Source: Chromatiales bacterium
GTDB taxonomy: Bacteria; Pseudomonadota; Gammaproteobacteria; Chromatiales; Chromatiaceae
Length of the DNA stretch: 55,337 nucleotides
NCBI GenBank assembly: GCA_028284585.1
Contig: JANQRK010000030.1
Span: 1-55,337, forward strand
Reading direction: 5' to 3'
Shown here: positions 8,681-16,634 of the stretch, in pieces
Layout of the letters: the number at the start of each line of letters is the position of its first letter
How positions within the stretch are numbered: position 1 is the stretch's first letter
Program-made: the position numbers and the translations under genes
The notes under the pieces: generated by a model
Told to the model about the DNA's origin: nothing
The model's input: the letters and a program-made list of their open reading frames with translations, nothing else
Database searches by the model: none

Positions 8681-9575
8681 GACGCAGTTCCTCCTGTGCC
8701 CGGGAAGGCTGACCCGCCTGGTCCAGGTCGATGTGTGGCAGCAGTTCGTTGACCAGCGCGGTCATCACCTCCAGCGCGCTGGCCGTGGGTCCGCGGCGCT
8801 GGGGCTCTATCCGGTGCACTGGCTGGCGGGCGGTCGCGGCCTCGCGGTAGGCGACGGTGGCTGGTACCACGGTGGAGAGGATTGAGATCCCGCCACGCGA
8901 TTCGCCGAAGGTGGCCCGGCGCAGGGTGCTGGCGACCTCGGCGGCGTCGATAGTGCGGTCCATCCGGTAGATCAGCCCGTGCAGGAGACCGACCGGGGCG
9001 CCGAGGTGACCCATCGGACGGAGTCGCTCGAGCATGCCCAGTGTGCCGCGGGCGAATTCGCGCGCGGACAGGATTTCCGGAGGAATGGGCGAGAGCAGCA
9101 GGTCCGCGGCCAGCACCCCGGCGTCCTGGAGCGGGCCGACCGCACCCTGGGTATCTATTAATATGATGTCGTACTGCTGCAGGTCGCGCAGCGCGTAGCG
9201 CATCCGCACCCGGCCATCGGGGGTATGCAGGATCCAGTTCTCGATACTGCCCTCGGGATCGTCGGAGACCACGATGTCGACATCGGGTATCTGCGTTCGG
9301 CTGATGGTGCCCTGGATGGAACCGGTGGTGATCAATTGATGCAGGCCGCCCTCGGCCCGCTGTGCCAGGGGGTAGTAGCTGCTCAGCGTAGGCTGGATGT
9401 CGGCGTCGACGAGGAGCACTCGCTGACCCGCATCGGCGAGAAATCCGGCCAGGTTGGCCGTCAGCGTGGTCTTGCCGACGCCGCCCTTGGTGGAACAGAT
9501 CGTCAGGACTATCAAGGTCTTCTCCTCGGCAGCATCGCCGGGGATCGACCAGGGTCGCAGGTCAGGTGCGCGCAT
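8673..9575 (-). CDS. parA: ParA-type partition ATPase
   Basis: This 300-residue Walker-type ATPase has the deviant P-loop STKGGVGKTT (about residues 28-37), the Walker A' region VLLVDADIQPTLSSYY and the Walker B-like IILIDTQGA. It is a ParA/Soj-type protein for maintenance or segregation of the conjugative element, partner of the downstream ParB. The ATG at 9575 is preceded by TGGAG six bases upstream and is preferred over an in-frame TTG five codons earlier. In PFGI-1/SPI-7 elements parA is normally the gene nearest one attachment end. Here its 5' end lies about 160 bases from the tRNA-Thr gene, so an element boundary is close. Confidence 0.92.
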   Translation of the reverse strand: MRAPDLRPWSIPGDAAEEKTLIVLTICSTKGGVGKTTLTANLAGFLADAGQRVLLVDADIQPTLSSYYPLAQRAEGGLHQLITTGSIQGTISRTQIPDVDIVVSDDPEGSIENWILHTPDGRVRMRYALRDLQQYDIILIDTQGAVGPLQDAGVLAADLLLSPIPPEILSAREFARGTLGMLERLRPMGHLGAPVGLLHGLIYRMDRTIDAAEVASTLRRATFGESRGGISILSTVVPATVAYREAATARQPVHRIEPQRRGPTASALEVMTALVNELLPHIDLDQAGQPSRAQEELRRA

Positions 9576-9664
9576 GTTCGACTCCAGCAAGGTCTGTCAG
9601 TTGGTCACAACATCCACCGGCCGGGCCTGTCCTCTGCTGTGGAGATGGGACCATGCCGATGGTT

Positions 9665-9694
9665 TTGTCTGACTTACCTGCAAACTGCTAGAAT
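9665..9694 (+). promoter_or_regulatory. Predicted sigma-70 promoter of tRNA-Thr
   Basis: A -35 box TTGTCT (9665-9670) and -10 box TAGAAT (9689-9694) are separated by 18 bases and lie about 40 bases before the tRNA 5' end. The position and strength fit a stable-RNA promoter. Confidence 0.6.
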
Positions 9695-9734
9695 CGCGCG
9701 GGCTTACGTAGTCCTATCAGGCGCGTTTCGTCAC

Positions 9735-9810
9735 GCTGGCGTAGCTCAGTAGGTAGAGCAGCTGATTTGTAATCAGCCGGTCGGGGGTTCGATTCCTCTC
9801 GCCAGCTCCA
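9735..9810 (+). tRNA. tRNA-Thr, anticodon UGU
   Basis: The 76-base cloverleaf has acceptor arm GCTGGCG paired with CGCCAGC, D arm with AGCTCAGTAGGTAGAGC, an anticodon stem GCTGA/TCAGC with loop TTTGTAA (anticodon TGT), T arm with GGTTCGATTCC and an encoded CCA end. The last 45 bases (9766-9810) are repeated at 21359-21403, so this gene is the insertion site of the island to its right. Confidence 0.97.
9766..9810 (+). repeat. attL: 45-bp tRNA-Thr 3' segment
   Basis: This segment, from the anticodon loop to the CCA end, is identical over 45 bases to 21359-21403. It marks the left boundary of the integrated island and keeps the tRNA gene complete. The identity breaks exactly at 9765/21358 and at 9811/21404. 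Confidence 0.95.
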
Positions 9811-9857
9811 GTATTTTCAATTGCTTAGCAGAATTCCTTTTCGGTCAGACCCTCCGT

Positions 9858-9874
9858 GTAGACGTTATGTAGAC
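9858..9874 (+). repeat. Left pair of GTAGAC sites (candidate integrase arm sites)
   Basis: GTAGAC occurs at 9858 and 9869, 11 bases apart, 48 bases inside the left island end. The same hexamer pair with the same 11-base spacing occurs inside the right end at 21222 and 21233, with a third copy at 21251. Short direct repeats at both ends are typical of arm-type binding sites of tyrosine recombinases or their excisionases. Confidence 0.6.
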
Positions 9875-10024
9875 AGAACCCGCCGCTCTCGCTTTTATGC
9901 GCGAGTTGCTTGCACCACGTGTGGCCGCAAGCGCGCGAAACAATGCCTCTTTTGCAATAATCCTTATGACAAGAACAGCAAATCCTTCTGGGAGATTTCC
10001 ATTCTGCGTGTAATGAGAAACTGA

Positions 10025-10636
10025 ATGCCTAACTTGATTGAGCCAATTTCCATCGTGATTGTCGGCGGATGGAATCCGGCGATTCTGCAACCATCGTGGT
10101 TAATGCGCCATGTTTTCGATGTGCCGGAGGGGGAAACTGAAGAGGTTCAGATGGCATTTTCCCCCGTTCCAGGTGCCCCGCCGCGCTTCACTGTTCACGA
10201 GCTCACCTTTGTGGCCAGTGATGATCGGCTAATGCTCCAGATAAATGAGCCGTCTGACGACAACCTGAATCTCATGGAATCGAAGGGTCTGCGTATCGTC
10301 GAGAAATTGCCGCACACGCCAATACGTGCAATCGGTCAAAACTTCTTGTTTCAGATTGAGAATCCATCAGCAGCTACACTGGATGTATTCGATGTTCGGG
10401 ATAATTTGTATGATCGTGTGGAATATCAGGAGCTGGCTTCTACTTCAATTGTTTCTAGTTTAGCCCTTGATGATAGTGTTCTTAATTTAACCCGGACGTT
10501 CTTGGACGGTGTTGTTCGAGTAAAGTTGAATTTCCACGTGGAAACAGGCTCAGTTGCAGATTCAAAAACTGCATTAACCTCTAAACTATTGAACCACTGG
10601 CAGATTGCGACTCAAGTTGCCGAGTCTTATGAATAG
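10025..10636 (+). CDS. Uncharacterised island protein, gene 1 of a three-gene set
   Basis: This 203-residue protein has no membrane segment or signal peptide and looks beta-rich. Landmarks are IEPISIVIVGGWNPAILQP at the start, HELTFVASDDRLMLQIN in the first half and LPHTPIRAIGQNFLFQIENP in the middle. I recall similar patterns only in hypothetical proteins and assign no function. No clear ribosome binding site precedes the ATG. The stop of a 67-codon frame ends directly before it, so coupling is possible. The following gene starts 16 bases downstream with a good AGGAGG, and base composition is more AT-rich than core genes, consistent with transfer. Confidence 0.72.
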   Translation: MPNLIEPISIVIVGGWNPAILQPSWLMRHVFDVPEGETEEVQMAFSPVPGAPPRFTVHELTFVASDDRLMLQINEPSDDNLNLMESKGLRIVEKLPHTPIRAIGQNFLFQIENPSAATLDVFDVRDNLYDRVEYQELASTSIVSSLALDDSVLNLTRTFLDGVVRVKLNFHVETGSVADSKTALTSKLLNHWQIATQVAESYE

Positions 10637-10651
10637 GGTTAGGAGGTACGC

Positions 10652-10927
10652 ATGAACAAAGAGACCGATTCAACAAGCTACTCTTTAAAACTGCCAGAAA
10701 GTTATATAGATGACGCAGAGACGGTTGATGTTGTTGCGTCTGCTCCATCATCAAAGATTAAACTTGGTGAGGTATATATCTCGTCGCTTCGGCATAGTGA
10801 TGTCCCGTGCGTTGAGTTTGTTATATCTGTTTCGAGTTCAGATGAACGTCCTTCTGTACGGAAGTTGAACGCACTGCTGCACAAGGATGAAGCCGAGCCG
10901 GGTTGGCTGTCGGAACTCGACCTCTAA
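10652..10927 (+). CDS. Small acidic island protein, gene 2 of a three-gene set
   Basis: This 91-residue acidic protein begins MNKETDSTSYSLKLPESYID and has no membrane segment. An AGGAGG (10641-10646) sits a few bases before the ATG. It lies 16 bases after gene 1 and 35 bases before the chosen start of gene 3, so the three are probably one transcript. The family is not recognised. The size and acidity would fit a partner or antitoxin-like subunit, but that is only a guess from size. Confidence 0.62.
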   Translation: MNKETDSTSYSLKLPESYIDDAETVDVVASAPSSKIKLGEVYISSLRHSDVPCVEFVISVSSSDERPSVRKLNALLHKDEAEPGWLSELDL

Positions 10928-10961
10928 AATATCCGGCATAGCTTGTTGTTTCGCGCAGTCT

Positions 10962-11840
10962 ATGCATTTCACTTACGTTGATCCCAGCTGTTTGGATGCG
11001 AGAAATCTTCGACAGGGCGATCTACTGCGCCGCACTAACGAATTAGATAGTGTTCTTTCGCGTTTTCACCATTATTACGCAGTCAACTCACAAAACAAGT
11101 ACTTCCTGGTTTTGACCCAGAGCTGCGATCTTGTTCGACGCAAGGGAGAATCGTGCAAATCCCGATATATCTCGATCGCGCCCGTCCGATCATTGTCGCT
11201 GGTTGTAAATCGGATGATTACGGAGTTAGATATATGTGGTATCGATTCCGATGTTCCAATATGCACTTCTCGCGGTAGGCAGCAACTACATAATTTCTTA
11301 GAGCGCTTAATAAACAACAATGAATCTAATTATTTTTACTTGCAAGCCGAGCCTTCTTTGTCCTTTCCCGAAGATTGTTGTGCCTTTTTGAGAATCCCTG
11401 TTGCGTTGCGCGCTGAAAAACATTATGCAAAGTGTTTGGAGGCGAGGCTGCTGTCTCTCGAAGGATCTTTTCAAGCCAAGTTGGGCTGGCTCGTTGGTCA
11501 ACTATTCTCGCGAGTGGGTACGGAAGATTGGGAGCCTAGACAGCTCCAGAAGAAGATCAAAGATTCGATAGTCGACAATGTCTTTTGGGTCGATGATAAA
11601 AATCTGCGAGATTTCCAGAATCAGATGGATAAGTGGCGGGATGCCCACAAAGGTCAGCGTTTGGATGTGCGCACCATTGAGTTGATTGTGAAATCAATAA
11701 AGCCGCGGAAGCAGAAAGTCATAGAGCGCATTCAGTCGATTCTCGAGAGTTCTTTTGAGGATACCCTATCGGTACAAGAGCGCGAAAAGATCCTGCAACG
11801 GATTAAGAATGATCCACATGTCACAACCCTCTTGTCCTGA
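10962..11840 (+). CDS. Uncharacterised protein with TQSCDL motif, gene 3 of a three-gene set
   Basis: This 292-residue soluble protein carries KYFLVLTQSCDLVRRKG (about residues 45-61) followed by YISIAPVRSL. It has a mixed middle domain and a highly charged helical C-terminus (KSIKPRKQKVIERIQSILE, SVQEREKILQRIKND). The frame is open from 10887, but residues before MHFTYVDPSCL do not look native, so the ATG at 10962 is chosen without a strong ribosome binding site. I have seen the T/S-Q-S-C-D motif in uncharacterised proteins and cannot name the family. The conserved Cys-Asp could be catalytic or metal-binding; this is inference. Confidence 0.68.
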   Translation: MHFTYVDPSCLDARNLRQGDLLRRTNELDSVLSRFHHYYAVNSQNKYFLVLTQSCDLVRRKGESCKSRYISIAPVRSLSLVVNRMITELDICGIDSDVPICTSRGRQQLHNFLERLINNNESNYFYLQAEPSLSFPEDCCAFLRIPVALRAEKHYAKCLEARLLSLEGSFQAKLGWLVGQLFSRVGTEDWEPRQLQKKIKDSIVDNVFWVDDKNLRDFQNQMDKWRDAHKGQRLDVRTIELIVKSIKPRKQKVIERIQSILESSFEDTLSVQEREKILQRIKNDPHVTTLLS

Positions 11841-12474
11841 CTGACAACTTCTTTGGTAATTCAGATTTGATCTGACAGTCAGTGTCTGGTGTCGTGACCG
11901 CTTAGCAACCGTTACCGACGTTACGAGCAAATGGCGTGAGCTCGGGGCCGTGATGCCGATCTACAGGCTGATGGGCGAGCCGAAGAGCCTGCCGCCGGCA
12001 GATGCTCGGGCCGATCAAGCGAGACTGCCCGCTGCGAGCCAACGAACAGATGGTTTATACTGCCTGTACGCCTAATATATAATATTCCATATATAGGACA
12101 GAGCAATTACCTAAGCAACAGACCACGAATTCACAGTTACTTTCTGTTGCGATCTCCCCCCTCCTCCTTATTATTTATTCATGACCTTCTCCAATCTATG
12201 TAGAGGAGAATAAACTTAAATCGCCTAAGGTATGCGAACTTACAGAGAGCTAAAGATCGAACTCTGTCAGCCGTTTGTAAGCTCAACGAATCAGCATATT
12301 GCGACATATGTTTATTTCGACAAAAAAGTATGTCCCGGTAATTTTCGTTGTGCAGATGCTTATGGAAAAAAATAAATCTGATCGCTCGACTACTGCTTCC
12401 TCGGTGCGCGAAGCCCAATCCTTATTGCGTAGCCAAATGACAACACCCTTGAATTCTCATTTAATTGCATTTTA
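11841..12474. other. Gap between the two cargo sets
   Basis: The first part holds the left 15-bp inverted repeat (11872-11886) and GC-rich DNA without a convincing gene. From about 12060 the sequence turns sharply AT-rich (TAATATATAATATTCC near 12074) and probably contains the promoter of the MFS gene. Many AT-rich -10-like hexamers are present, so I do not choose one. Confidence 0.5.
11872..11886 (+). repeat. Left 15-bp inverted repeat flanking the AT-rich cargo
   Basis: CTGACAGTCAGTGTC here is the exact reverse complement of GACACTGACTGTCAG at 17182-17196. The pair encloses 5.3 kb containing the AT-rich gene set and the broken integron integrase. The first 11 bases are themselves a 5+1+5 palindrome. 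No target duplication is apparent outside the repeats. Confidence 0.6.
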
Positions 12475-13791
12475 ATGATCACTAAGTGTCTAATGAAAAA
12501 TGATTTGTTAAAACAATTAAGCTTTTATTACATCATCTCTATAGTTACTGGTCTAGTTTTTGGCTTCAGGTATACGGTTGACGTATGGGTTTTTGTAAAT
12601 GAGTACAAAGATAGTGCTGTAAATCCAGTAGTAGTAGCGGCCACCGCGATTGGCGGGATGATATTAGGCGAGTTTTTGTCCTCCATAGTATCTGACGGAA
12701 TGGGGAGACGAAAAGGTCTACTGCTTGTTTTCACTCTCTTGTTCTTATGGTCACTCTGCGCCGTTCTCTCACTAAGCATGTCAAGTGTTATTGTCTTTTT
12801 GATTGCCTCATTTTTTTTTGGGGCGTCATTAGGCATGTATCATAGCTCGTTGGACGCCTGGATATTCGATGCATTGGATACAACCAATATTACTTGCAAT
12901 CATGATAAAAAAATAGTAATCGGCTTCTTACTATTTAACGTTGGATTCTTTACTGCGGCTGCAGCAGTTTTTCCAGTCATACACAACTATTCTCTGGATG
13001 CGCCATTAGAGTATACATCTGAAGTACGATCACACCTCATAAAGCTGTATCTATCCATGGGTATCATATCCATAATATTGGCGACAATAGTATATAAAGG
13101 CTTGTCTTTCTATAAAGAGAGAAGAAGGTCAAGAGAGAATTTTTCACAGAATATTGGAAACATACATCAATTCATCAAGAAAACGGACAAAAGCGTAACT
13201 GTTCCGCTAGTGCTCGGTATGATTATTACATTCTCGATCCAATTTATGGATCATTTTGCTGTTACCATCTTCTTGCCAGGCGAATCCGTATTGGAAAAGA
13301 CCCTAAACATAGCGTTGTTTAATGCAATCGTATTGGTTTCTATTGGGTTCATGGCTATAAATATCAAAGACACTAAAATACATATCGACGTCTATCAGAG
13401 AGAAAAAATACTGTTTTGGCTAATATTATTGTCCGGAATATCGGTAATGTGTGCATTCGAAGGTGCGGATAAGGGCGCATATCGAACAGCCCTATTGATT
13501 GGTTTGGCCGAAGCACTTTTATTAGCCTGTGCGCCAATTATAAAGGCCTGGGTACTTTCATTCTCAAATTGTGATGATCGCGCAACCTCCTTGGCATTGC
13601 TAGGTATAGTAAAACGTTTCTCAGCAGTAGTTATCATGCTGAGTTTCTCGGCTTTAACTGGGGATGTGACTTCGGACGCTAATAAAGATGCATTTTATCT
13701 ATTTCTGCTCTGTGTGCTGTATGCAGCGGCCTTTATTTTGGGCTCGAATCTACTGTGGAAGAATTTTGTAAACTCATCTTACAAAAAATAG
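12475..13791 (+). CDS. MFS-type transporter
   Basis: This 438-residue integral membrane protein has about twelve hydrophobic segments. The major facilitator signature between TM2 and TM3 is present as SDGMGRRKGLL. A long charged central loop (KERRRSRENFSQNIGN to FIKKTDKS) separates the two halves, as is usual in the family. Substrate cannot be inferred. The gene is far more AT-rich than its surroundings. The start may be the second ATG (residue 7, MKNDLLKQ). The stop at 13791 is nine bases before the binding-protein start, so the two are probably co-transcribed. Confidence 0.85.
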   Translation: MITKCLMKNDLLKQLSFYYIISIVTGLVFGFRYTVDVWVFVNEYKDSAVNPVVVAATAIGGMILGEFLSSIVSDGMGRRKGLLLVFTLLFLWSLCAVLSLSMSSVIVFLIASFFFGASLGMYHSSLDAWIFDALDTTNITCNHDKKIVIGFLLFNVGFFTAAAAVFPVIHNYSLDAPLEYTSEVRSHLIKLYLSMGIISIILATIVYKGLSFYKERRRSRENFSQNIGNIHQFIKKTDKSVTVPLVLGMIITFSIQFMDHFAVTIFLPGESVLEKTLNIALFNAIVLVSIGFMAINIKDTKIHIDVYQREKILFWLILLSGISVMCAFEGADKGAYRTALLIGLAEALLLACAPIIKAWVLSFSNCDDRATSLALLGIVKRFSAVVIMLSFSALTGDVTSDANKDAFYLFLLCVLYAAAFILGSNLLWKNFVNSSYKK

Positions 13792-13799
13792 TGACAAAT

Positions 13800-15023
13800 A
13801 TGTTTTCGAAAAAAATGCGAATTAGAAGGTTAAAAAATATTAGAGTAATTATCTGTCTTGCTCTATTGCTAGATTCAGCCATCAGTCACGCCGTCAGTCC
13901 AGAAAGTGTCAAGAATAAGTTAAGGTGTGGGGTTCATAATAATATGATAGGTTTTGGGCTTTCGCCAAAAAATGCATTTGAATGGCTTAATGGGAAAAAG
14001 AACTGGAGCGGATTTGAGATTGATATATGCAGGGCTATAGCCGCAGCGAGATTTGATGGCTATATAAACACGATGGAGGAAGAGTATATTGAGTTTATCT
14101 ATGTGCCGACTGCCGATCGTTTTTTTTCAATATATTCAGGTCAAGTGGACGTTCTTTTGCATACAGTCACATTCAATATGGAGAGAGATATAACACAAAG
14201 AGTTAGGTATCCAAATATATATTACTATGATGGTCAAGGATTCGTGGCTAGTGCTAAGACAGGATATTCTGAAGAACAGTTATCGAAAGATGAGTTGGAA
14301 GAAAAACTTAGAGGAATGATAAGTAGGAATAGTATTTGCGTTCAGAGTGATACAACTACATATTCGAATTTAAGGCGTTATCTAATAAATCGAGTAGACG
14401 CTAACGAAAAGATTAACGTATCAAAAACACGCAAGGAAGCGATTGAGAAATTGCGTAGGAGTGAATGCACTTTTTATACGGCAGATTTGCTATCGCTATA
14501 CGAACTGATACATAGGCAAGAGATAAGTAGGGCTGGTGAAGAGCCGTCTGAAGAGCAAGAATTGTATATAATTAAGTATGTGAATGATTCGGACGAACTG
14601 GTGCCCTTGTCGATTTCAAAAGAGCCGCTAGGTCCAATTGTGAGTGTAGAAGCGGTACATCTAGAAAAAGTCATAAGATGGGTAATCTATGCTTTAATTC
14701 GTGCCGAGGAGTTGGGTGTAAATCAGAAGAATATTGACAATATTTTACAGTGTCATTCTCAGAAGGGGCGTTTAGATAGTTGTAACGAAGACTCGGTGAG
14801 AGACTTATACGAAGACCCTAGGGTGCTTGACTTCCTGAGCCTGAGGTCGACTAACGCGATGGATGAGTGGGCAGGCTTCCCTAATCAATGGGTTATTAGA
14901 ATAATTCAAGAAGTCGGAAATTACGGGGACATCTATCGAAGGAATCTGAGCCAGCTGGCAATACCTAGAGGTATGAATTCTTTAGTTGACGATGGCGGTA
15001 TATTATTTTCTCCACCATTTTAA
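13800..15023 (+). CDS. AapJ-like amino-acid substrate-binding protein without ABC partners
   Basis: This 407-residue protein is a family 3 extracellular solute-binding protein like AapJ, the periplasmic subunit of general L-amino-acid ABC importers. A signal peptide (RRLKNIRVIICLALLLDSAISHA) is followed by the expected LRCGVHNNMIGF, WSGFEIDICRAIAAARF, DRFFSIYSGQVDVLLHTVTF, YYDGQGFVAS and C-terminal VGNYGDIYRRNL / GILFSPPF. The ATG at 13800 is chosen because it leaves the signal peptide intact and follows the MFS stop; the ribosome binding site is weak. No permease or ATPase gene (AapQMP) is near. It lies between an MFS gene and a 3-TM protein gene, so its job is probably not ordinary ABC import. 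Confidence 0.83.
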   Translation: MFSKKMRIRRLKNIRVIICLALLLDSAISHAVSPESVKNKLRCGVHNNMIGFGLSPKNAFEWLNGKKNWSGFEIDICRAIAAARFDGYINTMEEEYIEFIYVPTADRFFSIYSGQVDVLLHTVTFNMERDITQRVRYPNIYYYDGQGFVASAKTGYSEEQLSKDELEEKLRGMISRNSICVQSDTTTYSNLRRYLINRVDANEKINVSKTRKEAIEKLRRSECTFYTADLLSLYELIHRQEISRAGEEPSEEQELYIIKYVNDSDELVPLSISKEPLGPIVSVEAVHLEKVIRWVIYALIRAEELGVNQKNIDNILQCHSQKGRLDSCNEDSVRDLYEDPRVLDFLSLRSTNAMDEWAGFPNQWVIRIIQEVGNYGDIYRRNLSQLAIPRGMNSLVDDGGILFSPPF

Positions 15024-15057
15024 TGATGATTGCCAAAAACAATAGGGAGGGGTTGGT

Positions 15058-16578
15058 ATGGCAGGTGTACTACAAAATGTCAGAGATGATAAAAATATCA
15101 ATAAATTTTTAATATACGTGTCACTAGGAATTATCGTATTCTGTTTGGTAGTGAGTGTTCTATTGTTTTACCTGTCTAACAGTAACACGGAAGGCTACTT
15201 AATTAATACCAAAGCATCTTTCTTTTTTTCTATTGGGTTGCTTTTTTTTGCCATCAGCTCAATAGGCATAATTCTCTTCGCGGGAACTGTCTCGAAGATG
15301 GAGCTCACGACTTTCGTTGCTTCTTTATCTATCGGTGGGCCGGCTGTATTGTGGTTTATCTTGCTTTTTATCACTAGCCATTATTTGGTTGAGGATGATT
15401 GGTTTGAAAAAGAGCCAATGACGTTAGAGAAACTCGGACTGGCGGTGGAGGACTTTAAACTTGGATTGGGCTGGTCTTCTTATCGTAGGCTAGAAAATGA
15501 TAAGCCGAATTTCCGTGTTTTTTGGGACGAGAGGGAGAAAATTAGTGAAGAGTTTGAAGAATCATTGCAAAAGTTAAGTGCGCGGACGATTGATGATAAA
15601 TCAGCGCCTCTGAGAGACGTATCAATCTCTACGTTATATGTCTATTCTAAGAATAGAGGCAGTTCGTCTTGCGAGAAACAAGGGGTTAAAAGAGACAATG
15701 AAGATCGGAACGAGGGCGAAAATAGAGAGAAAAGAGGCGATCAGAAGGAAAGTAGTGAATCGAGAACGTGTTACGATTATGACGTGATCAAGCTACAACG
15801 TATTGACGGTGTTAAGGCCGAAGGGAAGGAAGTGAGGGTTCCATTTAGGTCAAGGGGTTCAACAAAGGGTGAAGTTGTGTCAGCCGATGTGGATAGGTCT
15901 AAAAAGGGCTCTAACCATGAGTTCGCTGCATATTTGGTGTTGAGCAAAAAGGGTGGCCATAATGAGGTGACAAGAGTCGGTACAAAATCTGATGGCGATG
16001 GGTATATTTATATAAAAGATCCAGAAGTAGATGTCTTCACGTTTACTAGATATGAAGATTACTCGGCATATGATTATATATTTGTTGATTATAGAGAGTT
16101 TATCGCTGGAAATAATGTCGATACATTTCGTTTAGGATTAAGCTCAGATTTTTCTAGAATTGTTGATTCAGAGTTGTGGATGGCTAAACCTGACCTTTTT
16201 AAACCGAAGGCGTCCGTAGTGCCTGTTTCGTTTACTAAGTTGCGTACTGAATCAAACAAAGGTGGCTACTCAGAATGGTTTGGGGATTGGCCGAAGATGA
16301 TAGAGATGCTTGCTAACGGGCAAGGTCAGAATAACTTGAAGGACAATGAACATAGGATAGTAGACGGAATATGCTACTTCATTGAGCGGAATACAAGTGA
16401 TAAAACATGCAGGTTGCAAGACTTATTAACAGAGAGGGAGAGGCCGAATAGGAAAATATGTCCAATTCGGGGAGATGATGATGATGGAATATGTAACTCA
16501 TTGTCATATGATATACAAGATCCGAGAAATGTGATTACTTTGTTTGTTCATTTTTCTGAGGTGGACAGGTTAGATTGA
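15058..16578 (+). CDS. Novel three-TM protein with large charged soluble domain
   Basis: This 506-residue protein has three N-terminal membrane segments (about residues 18-40, 53-75 and 85-107). A long hydrophilic region of about 390 residues follows, including a Lys/Glu/Ser-rich stretch (about 200-240) and a Tyr/Asp-rich part (GYIYIKDPEVDVFTFTRYED). It ends with a cysteine-containing segment (DGICYFIERNTSDKTC, KICPIRGDDDDGIC). No known domain is recognised. A strong GGGAGG lies seven bases before the ATG. It is 34 bases downstream of the binding-protein gene, and all three genes share extreme AT richness, so they look like one imported operon. Confidence 0.75.
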   Translation: MAGVLQNVRDDKNINKFLIYVSLGIIVFCLVVSVLLFYLSNSNTEGYLINTKASFFFSIGLLFFAISSIGIILFAGTVSKMELTTFVASLSIGGPAVLWFILLFITSHYLVEDDWFEKEPMTLEKLGLAVEDFKLGLGWSSYRRLENDKPNFRVFWDEREKISEEFEESLQKLSARTIDDKSAPLRDVSISTLYVYSKNRGSSSCEKQGVKRDNEDRNEGENREKRGDQKESSESRTCYDYDVIKLQRIDGVKAEGKEVRVPFRSRGSTKGEVVSADVDRSKKGSNHEFAAYLVLSKKGGHNEVTRVGTKSDGDGYIYIKDPEVDVFTFTRYEDYSAYDYIFVDYREFIAGNNVDTFRLGLSSDFSRIVDSELWMAKPDLFKPKASVVPVSFTKLRTESNKGGYSEWFGDWPKMIEMLANGQGQNNLKDNEHRIVDGICYFIERNTSDKTCRLQDLLTERERPNRKICPIRGDDDDGICNSLSYDIQDPRNVITLFVHFSEVDRLD

Positions 16579-16634
16579 AGAGTGATGTGCGCCATAAAGC
16601 ACAATCAGTATCATAAGGGGCGGGTAGCGTATCC

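Larger units (their letters stand above)
1070..9575 (-). mobile_element. Maintenance block of a PFGI-1/SPI-7-class integrative conjugative element
   Basis: The leftward series parA, small ORF, parB, DUF2857, STY4528-type, PFL_4669-type, DUF3158-like, BRO-N, ssb matches the conserved maintenance end of this element class. Transfer genes and integrase are not seen and would lie left of the window if the element is intact. No attachment repeat for this element can be identified within the window. The right end lies between parA and the tRNA-Thr promoter or within it. Confidence 0.8.

Noticed and set aside
9821..10024. 67-codon frame with CX2C-X7-CX2C ending directly before gene 10025
   Set aside because: Only a TTG start without ribosome binding site, and it spans the GTAGAC arm sites. 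Coupling to the next gene is conceivable but unsupported.
11952..11962. GATGCCGATCT repeated at 17201-17211 beside the inverted repeats
   Set aside because: It is only 11 bases, at unequal distance from the two inverted repeats, and could be chance.
16568..16574. GTTAGAT, an attC-like core site after the 3-TM gene
   Set aside because: No matching RYYYAAC site and no foldable stem lie at the needed distance upstream.
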